From: JAGOTP01 sp964582475
GTDB lineage: Bacteria > Patescibacteriota > Patescibacteriia > 2-12-FULL-60-25
DNA length: 64,000 bases
NCBI GenBank assembly: GCA_964582475.1
Contig: CAZOQS010000005.1
Location: forward strand, 8,586-72,585
Reading direction: 5' to 3'
This document shows, piece after piece, positions 35,118 through 43,965 of this stretch. The position numbers and the translations under genes are program-made. Each line of letters begins with the position of its first letter. Within the stretch, counting starts at the first letter, position 1. The notes beneath the pieces were generated by a model. The model had not been told where the DNA came from. It was given only the letters and a program-made list of their open reading frames with translations, and made no database searches.

Positions 35118-36030
35118 ACGGATTTTGCTGACGGGGGGTTCGGGATTTCTTGGCTCACACGTCCAGGCCGAGCTTCAACGCCGAGGCGTCTCTCCAGAAA
35201 ACATCACCATCCCACGCTCCGTAGATTGCGATCTGCGCCGATGGGAGGATTGCGCACGTATCGTGAAGGGGCAGGATGTCATTATCCATCTTGCTGCTCA
35301 TGTAGGCGGCATTGGCCTCAATCGTGAAAAGCCGGGGGAACTTTTTTATAACAACCTGATGATGGGCGTCCAGCTCATCGAAGCGGCACGCCAAGCCAAG
35401 GTGGAAAAAGTCGTTGCGATTGGGACGATCTGCGCCTATCCAAAATTTACCCCAGTCCCCTTTCACGAAGAGGCGCTCTGGGAAGGCTATCCAGAAGAAA
35501 CGAATGCGCCGTATGGACTCGCAAAAAAAATGCTGCTCGTTCAGGCTCAGGCGTATCGGGCACAGTACGGTTTCAATACGATCTATCTTCTGCCCGTGAA
35601 CTTGTATGGTCCACGCGATAATTTTGATCCAGGGTCTTCACATGTGATCCCGGCGCTCATCCAAAAAATCCAAGACGCCAAAGATCGTGCCGAACCATTT
35701 ATCACGGTCTGGGGCACGGGGACACCGACGCGTGAATTCTTATTTGCGGAAGATGCTGCTCGCGGGATTGTCGATGCGACCGAACGCTATGATGGAGCTG
35801 AGCCCGTGAATCTTGGTGTCGGGAAAGAGATCTCTATTCGTGAGCTTGTAACGCTTCTCTGCCAGCTAATGGACTATCAAGGTGAGATTCGCTGGGACGC
35901 CTCAAAACCAGACGGACAACCACGCCGCTGCTTGGATACAAAACGCGCGAGCGAACTCTTTGGATTCACTGCGCAAACAAGCTTTGAAGAGGGTCTTCGC
36001 AAGACCATCCAGTGGTATCAAAATCGATAA
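35101..36030 (+). CDS. fcl: GDP-L-fucose synthase
   Basis: An epimerase-reductase that converts GDP-4-keto-6-deoxymannose to GDP-L-fucose. The 309 residues carry the NADP-binding GGSGFLGSHV near residue 11 and the catalytic YXXXK as YGLAKK, with the NPYGPRDNFD-type segment LYGPRDNFDPGSSHVIPALI. It overlaps gmd by 17 bases, giving a tight two-gene GDP-fucose module. A fucosyltransferase is the convergent neighbour. Confidence 0.95.
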   Translation: MELHAKRILLTGGSGFLGSHVQAELQRRGVSPENITIPRSVDCDLRRWEDCARIVKGQDVIIHLAAHVGGIGLNREKPGELFYNNLMMGVQLIEAARQAKVEKVVAIGTICAYPKFTPVPFHEEALWEGYPEETNAPYGLAKKMLLVQAQAYRAQYGFNTIYLLPVNLYGPRDNFDPGSSHVIPALIQKIQDAKDRAEPFITVWGTGTPTREFLFAEDAARGIVDATERYDGAEPVNLGVGKEISIRELVTLLCQLMDYQGEIRWDASKPDGQPRRCLDTKRASELFGFTAQTSFEEGLRKTIQWYQNR

Positions 36031-36043
36031 TTCCGTTACGCTC

Positions 36044-36922
36044 CTACACCCTCCAGCCAATCGTATTCCAGGTGGGAAGCATCAACCCGCTTGTTTCATA
36101 GTCTAAATTTGCCAGCCATTTTTTTGGTGCAAAGACCAATTTTGAAGGCGACGGATTCAGCCAAGCCGCCCACCAACTAAAGGTGCTATTGGCGATGATC
36201 TGGTGTTGACACCGACGCATGAGGTCAAATTCTTGATAATCTTTTAATCCAAATTCCTGCGTAATGTACGTCACTGGCGCATCGAAGGAGATATTCTGTT
36301 TCACCCAATCTATTTCGTTTGAAAAGAGATACAACTCCGCGTTTGGCTTCTGGTGAAGAAGCACGTTCAAGGCTTTCGTATAGTATTCGCTCCCAAGGAT
36401 TCCATGAGCCGTCTGCTGATAGTCTCCTCTTCGGAAATGAAGTGCGACGATTTCTTTTTCTTCAAGCCGCTGAAGCAAGGGATGCGACGCAGGAAGTTGA
36501 TGCTCGGGCAGAAGCGAGAGCTCCCGCATCAAGCTCTCACGAATAGGTTCGAGGTAGGCAGGATGCTGCCAATAACCAGAGAGGTACACAGGCTTCGCCT
36601 GCGTTTTGAGAAAATCTGGAACGTACTTAAAGAAATGCTCAGGCTTCTCTTCACGATACTGGCGTTTTTCCAACGGCTTACGCTCTTCAAGCCAACGCGG
36701 AATTGAGAAGCGGCCCTGGTAGCGCTTATAGTCTTCCGCCTCTTGATCCGTCAGCGGTTTCGCTTGAATCGCAAATCGATCCAAAAAATATGGACGAAAA
36801 TAGGTTTTGAAATCCGATAGATCAAGTCGAAGCTCACTCCCTTCAGCCAGCGCCATGCTCCGCCCAATGGCGTATTGAAAAAATTGATTCCCTAAGCCTC
36901 CGAGGATTTTTGTGGTGATCAT
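36044..36922 (-). CDS. Alpha-1,2-fucosyltransferase (GT11 family)
   Basis: A probable transferase of fucose from GDP-fucose onto galactose or a similar acceptor. From the ATG at 36920-36922, which has an AAGGA ribosome binding site, the product is 292 residues. Family motifs are GGLGNQFFQYAIGR at the start, HFRRGDY near residue 180, which belongs to the donor-binding site, and NSTFSWWAAWLN near the end. It lies convergent with fcl (13-base gap), so the donor-making genes and the transferase are side by side. A longer frame reaches 36976 but lacks support. Confidence 0.93.
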   Translation of the reverse strand: MITTKILGGLGNQFFQYAIGRSMALAEGSELRLDLSDFKTYFRPYFLDRFAIQAKPLTDQEAEDYKRYQGRFSIPRWLEERKPLEKRQYREEKPEHFFKYVPDFLKTQAKPVYLSGYWQHPAYLEPIRESLMRELSLLPEHQLPASHPLLQRLEEKEIVALHFRRGDYQQTAHGILGSEYYTKALNVLLHQKPNAELYLFSNEIDWVKQNISFDAPVTYITQEFGLKDYQEFDLMRRCQHQIIANSTFSWWAAWLNPSPSKLVFAPKKWLANLDYETSGLMLPTWNTIGWRV

Positions 36923-37055
36923 GGAAGATTCCTTAGAAAAGATGGGTAGAGTGTAGAGTTTTGAACGAATTCTCACAAGGAATAGATCTCATGCACCTGT
37001 TTTGCATGAACTGCCCGAAAAAATGACCGTATGTTAACGTACGACTCATTGATCT

Positions 37056-38831
37056 ATGTGCGGAATTCTTGGAATCACCCAGCTTCTGAAAGAATCGGAA
37101 TTCTCCGATGCAGCCCGCTGTTTTTCGTATCGCGGGCCAGATGCGTACGGCCAAACGGAACGTGACGGAATCACCCTTGGACACCACCGCTTATCGATTC
37201 TGGATCTTGCTGCACGCTCAGATCAGCCAATGATCTCCCCAGATGGGAGGCTGGCTATTGTCTTCAATGGAGAAATTTACAACTTCAAGGAGCTGAAGAA
37301 AACGCTCGCCTCCGACTACGAATTTCGAACAACTTCAGATACAGAAGTATTGCTGGCAGCCTACCTGCGTTACGACAAAGATCTGACCCAGCATCTCCGT
37401 GGAATGTACGCCTTCGCGATTCACGATCGTCAGACCCAACAGCTTCTCCTATTTCGAGACCCGGTTGGCATCAAACCTGTCTACTATTCGCACGTCAACG
37501 ATGTCTTTTGTTTCGCGTCTGAAGCAAAAGGTGTAGCAAGACTACTCGAGACACAAAAGATCGAACCCACACTCAACGAACACGCGTGGAACCTCTTCTG
37601 GACGTTTGGCTACATCCCGAGCCCACTCACGCTCGTTTCCCAGATACAAAAACTCGAACGCGGACAAGGTGCACTCTTTGACCTCCAGACGAAACACTTA
37701 GAACTGTTTACAGCTGCCAAGCGAATAGAAGAAGATCCGATCCTCTCGCCCACGTCCTTAAGAGAGGTTACGGAACAAAGCGTCCTCGACCACTTAATCG
37801 CTGATGCGCCTGTGGGCCTTTTCTTTTCGGGAGGAACGGATTCGAGCCTGATCGCCGCTATTTTGCACAAGCATGGCGTAAACTTGAAGACATTCAGTCT
37901 TCTGATGCCTGGCAATGAGCTCGACAAGCAGTACATCATCGATATTCGCGCACAGCTCGGTCTACAAGGTGAGCTCGTTCAGTTTGGAACAGCAGAGCTA
38001 CAAACAGCACTCGAACAGATCCAGGAACGAATTGATGAACCGACTGCTGACTCCTCTATTTTCCCCACACTCTTTTTGAGCCGAGCGGCTGCGAAAGACG
38101 TGAAAGTCGTCCTATCCGGCGAAGGTGGCGACGAACTCTTCTTGGGCTATTATCATCAACAAGGCCTCGCGAAGATCCGCCGAACGAAAATATCTGTCGC
38201 CTCAACGCTGCTCGATCAGCTCCGTCTCACCGCTCAATCCCCGTTTGCTAGCCGCGCAATCGCTAAGGGCTACATCGGAGCTCAAGATGCCGCAGGGTTC
38301 TACCTAAGCCAACACGCGCTCCTGAGAGAACAGACGCCGAAGGAACTGTGGAAGCTCGGACGAACAACCTTGGAAGCGCTTCAGTGCTCACCGACTCTCT
38401 TAGACCGAGAATTGGCGCTAGAGAATGATCTGCTACGTAAAATCGATCTCGCGACGTCGTACGCATCCATCGAAGGACGCGTTCCCCTCCTCGATCCACG
38501 CGTGATTCGCTACGCCGAGCGGCTGACACCCGATCAACATCTAAGTGGCGGTGTATTAAAGCATGCATTAAAACAACTCCTTGCGACCTATCTTCCAAAA
38601 ACACTGGTTGAACGACCAAAAGCTGGCTTTGGGATGCAGACAAATCTCCTAAAAGAGCACGCGGCTTTTCATCAGGCAGCAACTGAAGCCTGGGAAGACA
38701 TAAAACGATTTCATCCATCATCACCTGAACTTGAGCACGCCATCCAGACACGCCTTACAGAGGCACGTGTCGGAACAGCCGTCATCACGCTCCGATCGGC
38801 GCTACGGGAGCTTTCGCTTTTGAGCGGATGA
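37056..38831 (+). CDS. asnB: Glutamine-hydrolysing asparagine synthetase (AsnB type)
   Basis: It forms an amide from aspartate (or a related acid) using ammonia released from glutamine. The 591-residue protein begins MCGILG, with Cys2 as the glutaminase nucleophile. The synthetase domain has the PP-loop FFSGGTDSS around residue 260 and GEGGDELFLGYYHQ around residue 360. Related proteins in glycan clusters amidate sugars rather than aspartate, so the substrate is not certain. The 3' end runs 47 bases into the oppositely transcribed GT2 gene. Confidence 0.92.
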   Translation: MCGILGITQLLKESEFSDAARCFSYRGPDAYGQTERDGITLGHHRLSILDLAARSDQPMISPDGRLAIVFNGEIYNFKELKKTLASDYEFRTTSDTEVLLAAYLRYDKDLTQHLRGMYAFAIHDRQTQQLLLFRDPVGIKPVYYSHVNDVFCFASEAKGVARLLETQKIEPTLNEHAWNLFWTFGYIPSPLTLVSQIQKLERGQGALFDLQTKHLELFTAAKRIEEDPILSPTSLREVTEQSVLDHLIADAPVGLFFSGGTDSSLIAAILHKHGVNLKTFSLLMPGNELDKQYIIDIRAQLGLQGELVQFGTAELQTALEQIQERIDEPTADSSIFPTLFLSRAAAKDVKVVLSGEGGDELFLGYYHQQGLAKIRRTKISVASTLLDQLRLTAQSPFASRAIAKGYIGAQDAAGFYLSQHALLREQTPKELWKLGRTTLEALQCSPTLLDRELALENDLLRKIDLATSYASIEGRVPLLDPRVIRYAERLTPDQHLSGGVLKHALKQLLATYLPKTLVERPKAGFGMQTNLLKEHAAFHQAATEAWEDIKRFHPSSPELEHAIQTRLTEARVGTAVITLRSALRELSLLSG

Positions 38832-39747
38832 GTTGTTTCACAAAGTACTTAAGGAAAAATCGAACGTCTTTCCAAGGTGCCTGACGGAACGTTTCTTTTG
38901 TCGATGGATATTTCAAAACAAAGGCATTTCGAAAAAGAAAACTAAGCCGCATGCGCTTGATCAACTGAACAAGAGTTAAAGCCTCTCCCAGATAGGCCTT
39001 CAAAAAAAGCGCTTCCTGTTCTTGCGTGAGCGGGAGAACGTTCTTCATATTCTTCAACGGGATCGCCGCTGAACGTAGGTAGTCTTCGGCATTTTTCTTT
39101 TTGGTGAGAGAAGCAGCGTGACGTCGATACAAGAGTAACGGCTCGGGAAGATTCGCCGCTCGCACATTCTCGACAAACAACAACCGGCTCCACAGCTCCA
39201 GATCCTGGCTTCGGCGATAGGTTTCGTTGTACAGGTTCGCCCTCAGATCACTCGCACGAACCATGACAGACGGATGAATGAATGGGTTCGCAAAACAGGC
39301 ACGGAAAAGAATTTCCTCGTGAGTGACAGGTGTACGATAGATCTGACCCCTCTCTTCTCCCTTTTCATCGATAAAACGCGCCCACGTTCCAACGAGACTT
39401 ATTTCTGGATGCGCTTCTAGAAAAGTAACTTGCTTCTCTAATCGTGTTTTGAGCGCGACATCATCTGCGTCCATGCGCGCGATATAATCACCGGTTGCAA
39501 ACGCTATGCCTTCATTTAACCTCGTCGCGAGTCCAAGGCTCGTCTCGTACGCGCGATAGACGATCCGTGGGTCTGAATAGCTCCGTACGATCGCCTCCGT
39601 CTCGTCCATTGAACCATCATTCAATATGATAAATTCAATATTTGTGTAACTTTGGGACAGAATGCTCTCGATCGCCGCCGACAGAAAAAGGGCCCCGTCT
39701 TTCACCGGCATGATAACACTCACCTTGGGTTGGACGGACGGTGGCAT
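38785..39747 (-). CDS. Family 2 glycosyltransferase
   Basis: A GT-A fold sugar transferase of 320 residues. The N-terminal SVIMPVKDGALFL is followed by IEFIILNDGSMDETE and the metal-binding ARMDADD. The sequence ends without membrane helices, so it acts at the inner membrane face. Its 3' end overlaps asnB by 47 bases on the other strand. It is the last gene of a five-gene minus unit with a methyltransferase, a flippase and two GT4 enzymes. Confidence 0.92.
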   Translation of the reverse strand: MPPSVQPKVSVIMPVKDGALFLSAAIESILSQSYTNIEFIILNDGSMDETEAIVRSYSDPRIVYRAYETSLGLATRLNEGIAFATGDYIARMDADDVALKTRLEKQVTFLEAHPEISLVGTWARFIDEKGEERGQIYRTPVTHEEILFRACFANPFIHPSVMVRASDLRANLYNETYRRSQDLELWSRLLFVENVRAANLPEPLLLYRRHAASLTKKKNAEDYLRSAAIPLKNMKNVLPLTQEQEALFLKAYLGEALTLVQLIKRMRLSFLFRNAFVLKYPSTKETFRQAPWKDVRFFLKYFVKQLIRSKAKAPVAPIGA

Positions 39748-39755
39748 ACCCTACC

Positions 39756-40430
39756 TCAACGACCGCTCGGTTCAGCAATGATCGCATCGTGCTTCACGTA
39801 TGCGGTATAGGTTGGCTTCAGGGTTCGGATCTGAGCACAGACATGCTCAACGGTTGGATAATCGTCTACACCAGTAAAACAACGTGCGTCATCAATCACA
39901 AGTATATGGTCTTGCGCACTCGATAAAATCGTTCTGATCTCTTCTACGATTGGCGTGTCCAGATCTGCGCGCGCCGTCACACCGCCGGAATAATGGGCGT
40001 CCAACCAAAAAAGCGCGGGGACACTGAGGTCCGCGACAATCTCTTTTAACCGAACGGCTGAATCCCCTTGCAAAAGCGTCACGTTCGTATCATCTGCAAA
40101 TCGCTGTTTCGCTTTTTGGTAGAGTTCTTCTGAAAATTCGATCGAGTAGACGCGCGGAAACTGCCGCTTCATCGCTTCGACCATGGATCCAAAATAGGTC
40201 CCTGTCTCGACCAAGATAGATAGCTGATATTTTTCCGCAAAGTGCTTTAATTGACGTCGCTTTTGGACATGTGGCGAAGGTACTCCGCTTGGTCGTCCTT
40301 TCAACACCCAACGATAATAGAGGCTGTATTGCACGAGCTCTTCAACCGCTTCCGAGCGACGGATCGAGCGAAGTACGCGTTTTACGACTGACCCTTGCTG
40401 AGCGACTCTGGAATCGGTGGTTTTATCCAT
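39756..40430 (-). CDS. Putative SAM-dependent methyltransferase in the glycan operon
   Basis: A 224-residue protein with a Rossmann-like core: LVETGTYFGSMVEAMKRQF near residue 70, VYSIEFSEELYQKAKQRF, and ALFWLDAHYSGG. The pattern resembles class I methyltransferases, but a DxGxGxG signature is replaced by ETGTYFGS, so activity is inferred. The start chosen is the ATG at 40428-40430, inside the 3' end of the flippase gene (49-base overlap). A longer frame to 40523 has no ribosome binding site. Confidence 0.7.
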   Translation of the reverse strand: MDKTTDSRVAQQGSVVKRVLRSIRRSEAVEELVQYSLYYRWVLKGRPSGVPSPHVQKRRQLKHFAEKYQLSILVETGTYFGSMVEAMKRQFPRVYSIEFSEELYQKAKQRFADDTNVTLLQGDSAVRLKEIVADLSVPALFWLDAHYSGGVTARADLDTPIVEEIRTILSSAQDHILVIDDARCFTGVDDYPTVEHVCAQIRTLKPTYTAYVKHDAIIAEPSGR

Positions 40431-41659
40431 ACGTAGTAGGATGATATCGCCAAATTGAAGGCTTGCGCAACCATTCGACCCACAACCACCCCGATCAGGC
40501 CGAATAGAGGGACAGAGATGCACGAAATAACGAGTGAGCCAATCGTGATAATGAGGGTGACCCGAGTAATCCGCTCTTCATATCTGTGTGCATACAGCAG
40601 ACTCAACGGAATTTGATAGACTGAAAAGGCCATCGACAGGGCGTACAAACGCGTATACCCAACCCAGCTTTGATAGGCGGGAAACAATAAACGGAAGAGC
40701 AGCGGCGCAACAACGATGTAGACGATCGAAACGCACATAACAGCCACCGCTAACTTGAAGGAGTTCTTGGCCGCTTGCTGGCGCGATTCGGCGGTTTCAT
40801 TCACGGCGAACTTAGGCAAAGCGAGCTGCCCCACAATTTTGACGAATCCTCGGAGCTGATCTGGGATGATCGTCACGAAGCTTAAAATCGAAACGCTGGC
40901 CGAACCTAGAAGGTTAAAGACCAAAATATTATCAATCTGAGACACAATCAATGAGAACGCTGTCAGCAATGAGATGCGCTTACTAAAGGTTTGCAGCCCC
41001 TCATCCTGCACCTTATTTGGCTTATATTTCCGCAGTGTCCAGAAAAAGGCTACCGTTTGCGCAAGCGCGAGCGTTCCAATATTCGCAATCACCAACACCA
41101 CCACATTCGTGCGCAAGAAGAGCACGAGAGCCACCGACAACAACACCATGAAGCTTGTCAGGAGACCAATGACACTTACCGCTTGGAAGTTTTTCTTCCC
41201 CTGAAGGAACGCGCCATAGGTATTTGCGATATTCGCAACCGGTCCAAGACACGAAAGCGCGAGCAACGAGATGGCGAAAACCGTATTCCCCTGCCAGAAA
41301 TAATAAAGACCTGTGACGATAAATGCCGCACAGAAAAAGATATTCCACTTGAGCTGAAGTGGAATCGACTGAAGGAGCGCCCCTTCTTTTCCTTTCGCTA
41401 CCGCCTGCGTCACCGCGACGTTGATTCCGGTCAGCGAGAAGGCATTCAACGCCGTGAAAATGGAAAAAATATAGCGGTATTCACCGTATTGCTCTTTGGT
41501 TAGGAAGTTGGCGTATAGATAGGAAGTCACGAGCCCGATCAGGGTCACACCAACCGTGTTCACGAACAACCATGAGCCCTGTTTTACGAGGTAGACCAAA
41601 TCTGTCTGAACAAAGCGTTCAGACCGACGAAGAAACTGATAGACCTTAGATCGAAGCAT
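40382..41659 (-). CDS. Polysaccharide flippase (Wzx/MATE-like, MOP superfamily)
   Basis: A polytopic membrane protein of 425 residues with about 12 predicted helices, including LFVNTVGVTLIGLVTSYLYA near residue 30. This layout and the first-helix pattern ANFLTKEQYGEYRYIFSI fit the O-antigen/teichoic-acid flippases that move lipid-linked sugars outward. The downstream methyltransferase overlaps its end by 49 bases and the next GT4 gene ends 2 bases upstream of its start. A flippase together with ligases in the window indicates Wzx-dependent glycan export. Confidence 0.88.
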   Translation of the reverse strand: MLRSKVYQFLRRSERFVQTDLVYLVKQGSWLFVNTVGVTLIGLVTSYLYANFLTKEQYGEYRYIFSIFTALNAFSLTGINVAVTQAVAKGKEGALLQSIPLQLKWNIFFCAAFIVTGLYYFWQGNTVFAISLLALSCLGPVANIANTYGAFLQGKKNFQAVSVIGLLTSFMVLLSVALVLFLRTNVVVLVIANIGTLALAQTVAFFWTLRKYKPNKVQDEGLQTFSKRISLLTAFSLIVSQIDNILVFNLLGSASVSILSFVTIIPDQLRGFVKIVGQLALPKFAVNETAESRQQAAKNSFKLAVAVMCVSIVYIVVAPLLFRLLFPAYQSWVGYTRLYALSMAFSVYQIPLSLLYAHRYEERITRVTLIITIGSLVISCISVPLFGLIGVVVGRMVAQAFNLAISSYYVWIKPPIPESLSKGQS

Positions 41660-41661
41660 AG

Positions 41662-42699
41662 TTAGACCTCCTCAAATACAGCTACCAACTTCGCTATTTG
41701 CGCTTGAGCCCCATGATGCATTTGAACCGCTTCACGAATCGAACGGAGGAGCTGCGCATATTTACTCTCAGACAAACCTGCAACGCGTTCGAGCCCCTGT
41801 ACAAACGCTTCCCCTGACGAGCAATGAAGCCAACGCGCATCTTGCGGAAGCCACTCTTTCATAGCGTCTGTGCTCGCGAGTGGGATCAAACCAGATAGCC
41901 CCGCCTCAAGGATTGTTTTATCGAGACTGCCATCAGTAGCGTTCAAGATGACGTCATGCTTCGCAAAGAGTTCAGGGACATCCGCGTAGACAACCGTTCG
42001 TTTTTCCCAAGATACGCGCGGGTCCGCTTGAACTAGCGGATCTAATATTTGCTCGTATCCTGGATCACCCGAGCATCCAATGAGCGTTAATCGGAATGGG
42101 AACGATGAAGGGACTTTTCTAAACACCTCTAGCAATTCTTTGACGCTTTTACTTCGATCCATTCGCCCAAAAATAAGAACCTTCCAATCCGCAGGGAGCG
42201 AACGAGTCATCTGCGGGAATCGGGTCGATTCAAATCCTTGCCCAATGATCCGTAGCTTTGGAAGTCCCGCCGCGCCTGCTTGGGCGGAACTTACAACTAC
42301 ATTCGCCATTGATGCCCCCCAACGTGCCCAACGGCTCGTGCGGTAATGCGCGTACCAAAATACAATCTTTTTTCCGAGGAGACGCCACAACCAACCGGCG
42401 CATAATACATAATGTGGATCACCTCGGACGAAGACGGCATCGTAAGCAGCACGACGGCTCCAAGCCTCTTTTAACACACGGAATACAACCGCAGCCTTCG
42501 AATGAGACCCGCTCGTACGCAACGGAACAACCGTGATATTTTCTGGCAAGGTATAGCGCCCCACCCGAAGAGCAAAGACCGTCAGATGATCGAAGGAAGG
42601 CGCCGCCTGCTGTAACCAACTCACAAAAAACCCCATAAGCGGATCATCCAGATCAACCGCTTGAACACAGATTAAAAGGCGCTTCTTGGAAGCAGACAT
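41662..42699 (-). CDS. Family 4-like glycosyltransferase (divergent)
   Basis: A 345-residue GT-B glycosyltransferase. The N-terminal half is a mixed Rossmann domain (KRLLICVQAVDL at the start, FWYAHYRTSRWAR). The C-terminal half has WKVLIFGRMDRSKSVKELLEVF and a degenerate donor-site segment, LNATDGSLDKTILEAGLSG, in place of the usual E-x7-E. It lies 2 bases from neighbours on both sides, within the same operon. Confidence 0.82.
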   Translation of the reverse strand: MSASKKRLLICVQAVDLDDPLMGFFVSWLQQAAPSFDHLTVFALRVGRYTLPENITVVPLRTSGSHSKAAVVFRVLKEAWSRRAAYDAVFVRGDPHYVLCAGWLWRLLGKKIVFWYAHYRTSRWARWGASMANVVVSSAQAGAAGLPKLRIIGQGFESTRFPQMTRSLPADWKVLIFGRMDRSKSVKELLEVFRKVPSSFPFRLTLIGCSGDPGYEQILDPLVQADPRVSWEKRTVVYADVPELFAKHDVILNATDGSLDKTILEAGLSGLIPLASTDAMKEWLPQDARWLHCSSGEAFVQGLERVAGLSESKYAQLLRSIREAVQMHHGAQAQIAKLVAVFEEV

Positions 42700-42701
42700 A
42701 G

Positions 42702-43817
42702 CTAAGAAGGAAGCAGTTTAGCGTAGGCACTCGCGACCGTCGCAAAGGGCTCGGGCAGAATGGGCGGAAACGAAACAGGGATCGTCTCAAGCGCCTGTTT
42801 CCAGGCGCGATGATCTCCGTAAGGAAGAATACGAATGCGCTCAGGATAGATTTCTGCCGCCTCAGGATTTCCGCCTTGATCGCTCAAAAAACAGGGCGCC
42901 CCATGACAGGCCGCCTCAATGGCGACATGTGGAAACCCTTCGTACAACGAAGGGAGGACGAAAGCGTCCGCTGCACGCGCCCAAGACTGCACCTCCAGAT
43001 ACGAAACCCGACCGTTAAATTGCACTCGTTCCGTCAGCCCCAATTCAGCCGCCTTCCGTTTCCAAACGGCGATCTCAGCCCCTTCTCCAATATGCACGAG
43101 TCTATACGATTCAGGCAGTTGTTGAAGGACTTCCAACAAAAAGTCGACGCGCTTCCAAGAAGCACCTCGGGCATTCGAGAGAAGGACTGTTTGCCCCTCA
43201 TGCAATCCAAACCGCTCACGCAACTCAGTACGCGGTGGCAACTGTCGCTCTAACTCAACCGTGTTATAAATGACTTGCTGACGCTCTTTTGGGACGCCCC
43301 ACGCCGTTGATAGCTGTTGCAGGTAACGACTCGGTGTCACAACGAACGATGCGCGACGCGCGACCCAAGACTCGATCGCGAAGACAACGCGCCATTTCAG
43401 TGGCTTCGGTGTTGTCAAAAATGTTTCAAGCGCCGTGATAGACGAGGCCTGTTCGCGCTGCATCCCTTCCCAAGCAAAATCTCCCGGCACGCGGAGAAGT
43501 GTTTTCTTTCCCGCTAGGATCGCTCCGATCGTCCCGGGTAACCCTTCCGAGAACGCTCCTTGCAAAAACACCACATCTGCGGACCGCGCCAACCGCCAAA
43601 CGCGAATCGCATAGCGAAGATAGCGCAACGCGAACCCACCCGCGCGCGAGACAACCTCAACCGACCAATCAGTGGAGCGCTTCGTTCGTTCGTCGCCATA
43701 GGTCACAACTGTCACCGTGTGTCCCTGCGCCTGCCATTCCGCCGCGAGTGCCGGCACAAACGTCGCTGGCCCACCCGTTTCTGGAGGATAGATACCGGTC
43801 GCAAGCAGAACATGCAT
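42702..43817 (-). CDS. Family 4 glycosyltransferase
   Basis: A GT4-type transferase of 371 residues. It opens with the N-terminal sugar-acceptor domain MHVLLATGIYPPETGGPATFVPAL and carries the donor-site segment PSLYEGFPHVAIEAACHG with the E-x7-E pair. Position FSNARGASWKRVDFLLEVL is typical of the C-terminal domain. It is the first gene of the five-gene operon that ends with the GT2 gene. Confidence 0.92.
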   Translation of the reverse strand: MHVLLATGIYPPETGGPATFVPALAAEWQAQGHTVTVVTYGDERTKRSTDWSVEVVSRAGGFALRYLRYAIRVWRLARSADVVFLQGAFSEGLPGTIGAILAGKKTLLRVPGDFAWEGMQREQASSITALETFLTTPKPLKWRVVFAIESWVARRASFVVTPSRYLQQLSTAWGVPKERQQVIYNTVELERQLPPRTELRERFGLHEGQTVLLSNARGASWKRVDFLLEVLQQLPESYRLVHIGEGAEIAVWKRKAAELGLTERVQFNGRVSYLEVQSWARAADAFVLPSLYEGFPHVAIEAACHGAPCFLSDQGGNPEAAEIYPERIRILPYGDHRAWKQALETIPVSFPPILPEPFATVASAYAKLLPS

Positions 43818-43874
43818 AGATAAAAAAATAACCCGGTATTACGCGCGTTGATGTTGGATTTGACCCATTTCCGC

Positions 43875-43880
43875 TATACT
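43875..43880 (+). promoter_or_regulatory. -10 element of the plus-strand GT4 gene
   Basis: TATACT at 43875-43880 is a strong -10 match. The -35 is weaker (GTTGGA, 16 bases upstream). Transcription would start near 43887, about 80 bases before the ATG at 43966. Confidence 0.45.
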
Positions 43881-43965
43881 AGGACGAGTCATTTTTGCCT
43901 GTTTCATACCGGACTACTATAAAGGAAACGGTCCCTGCTGGCGAGCAATCTCCTTCACCTACGCT

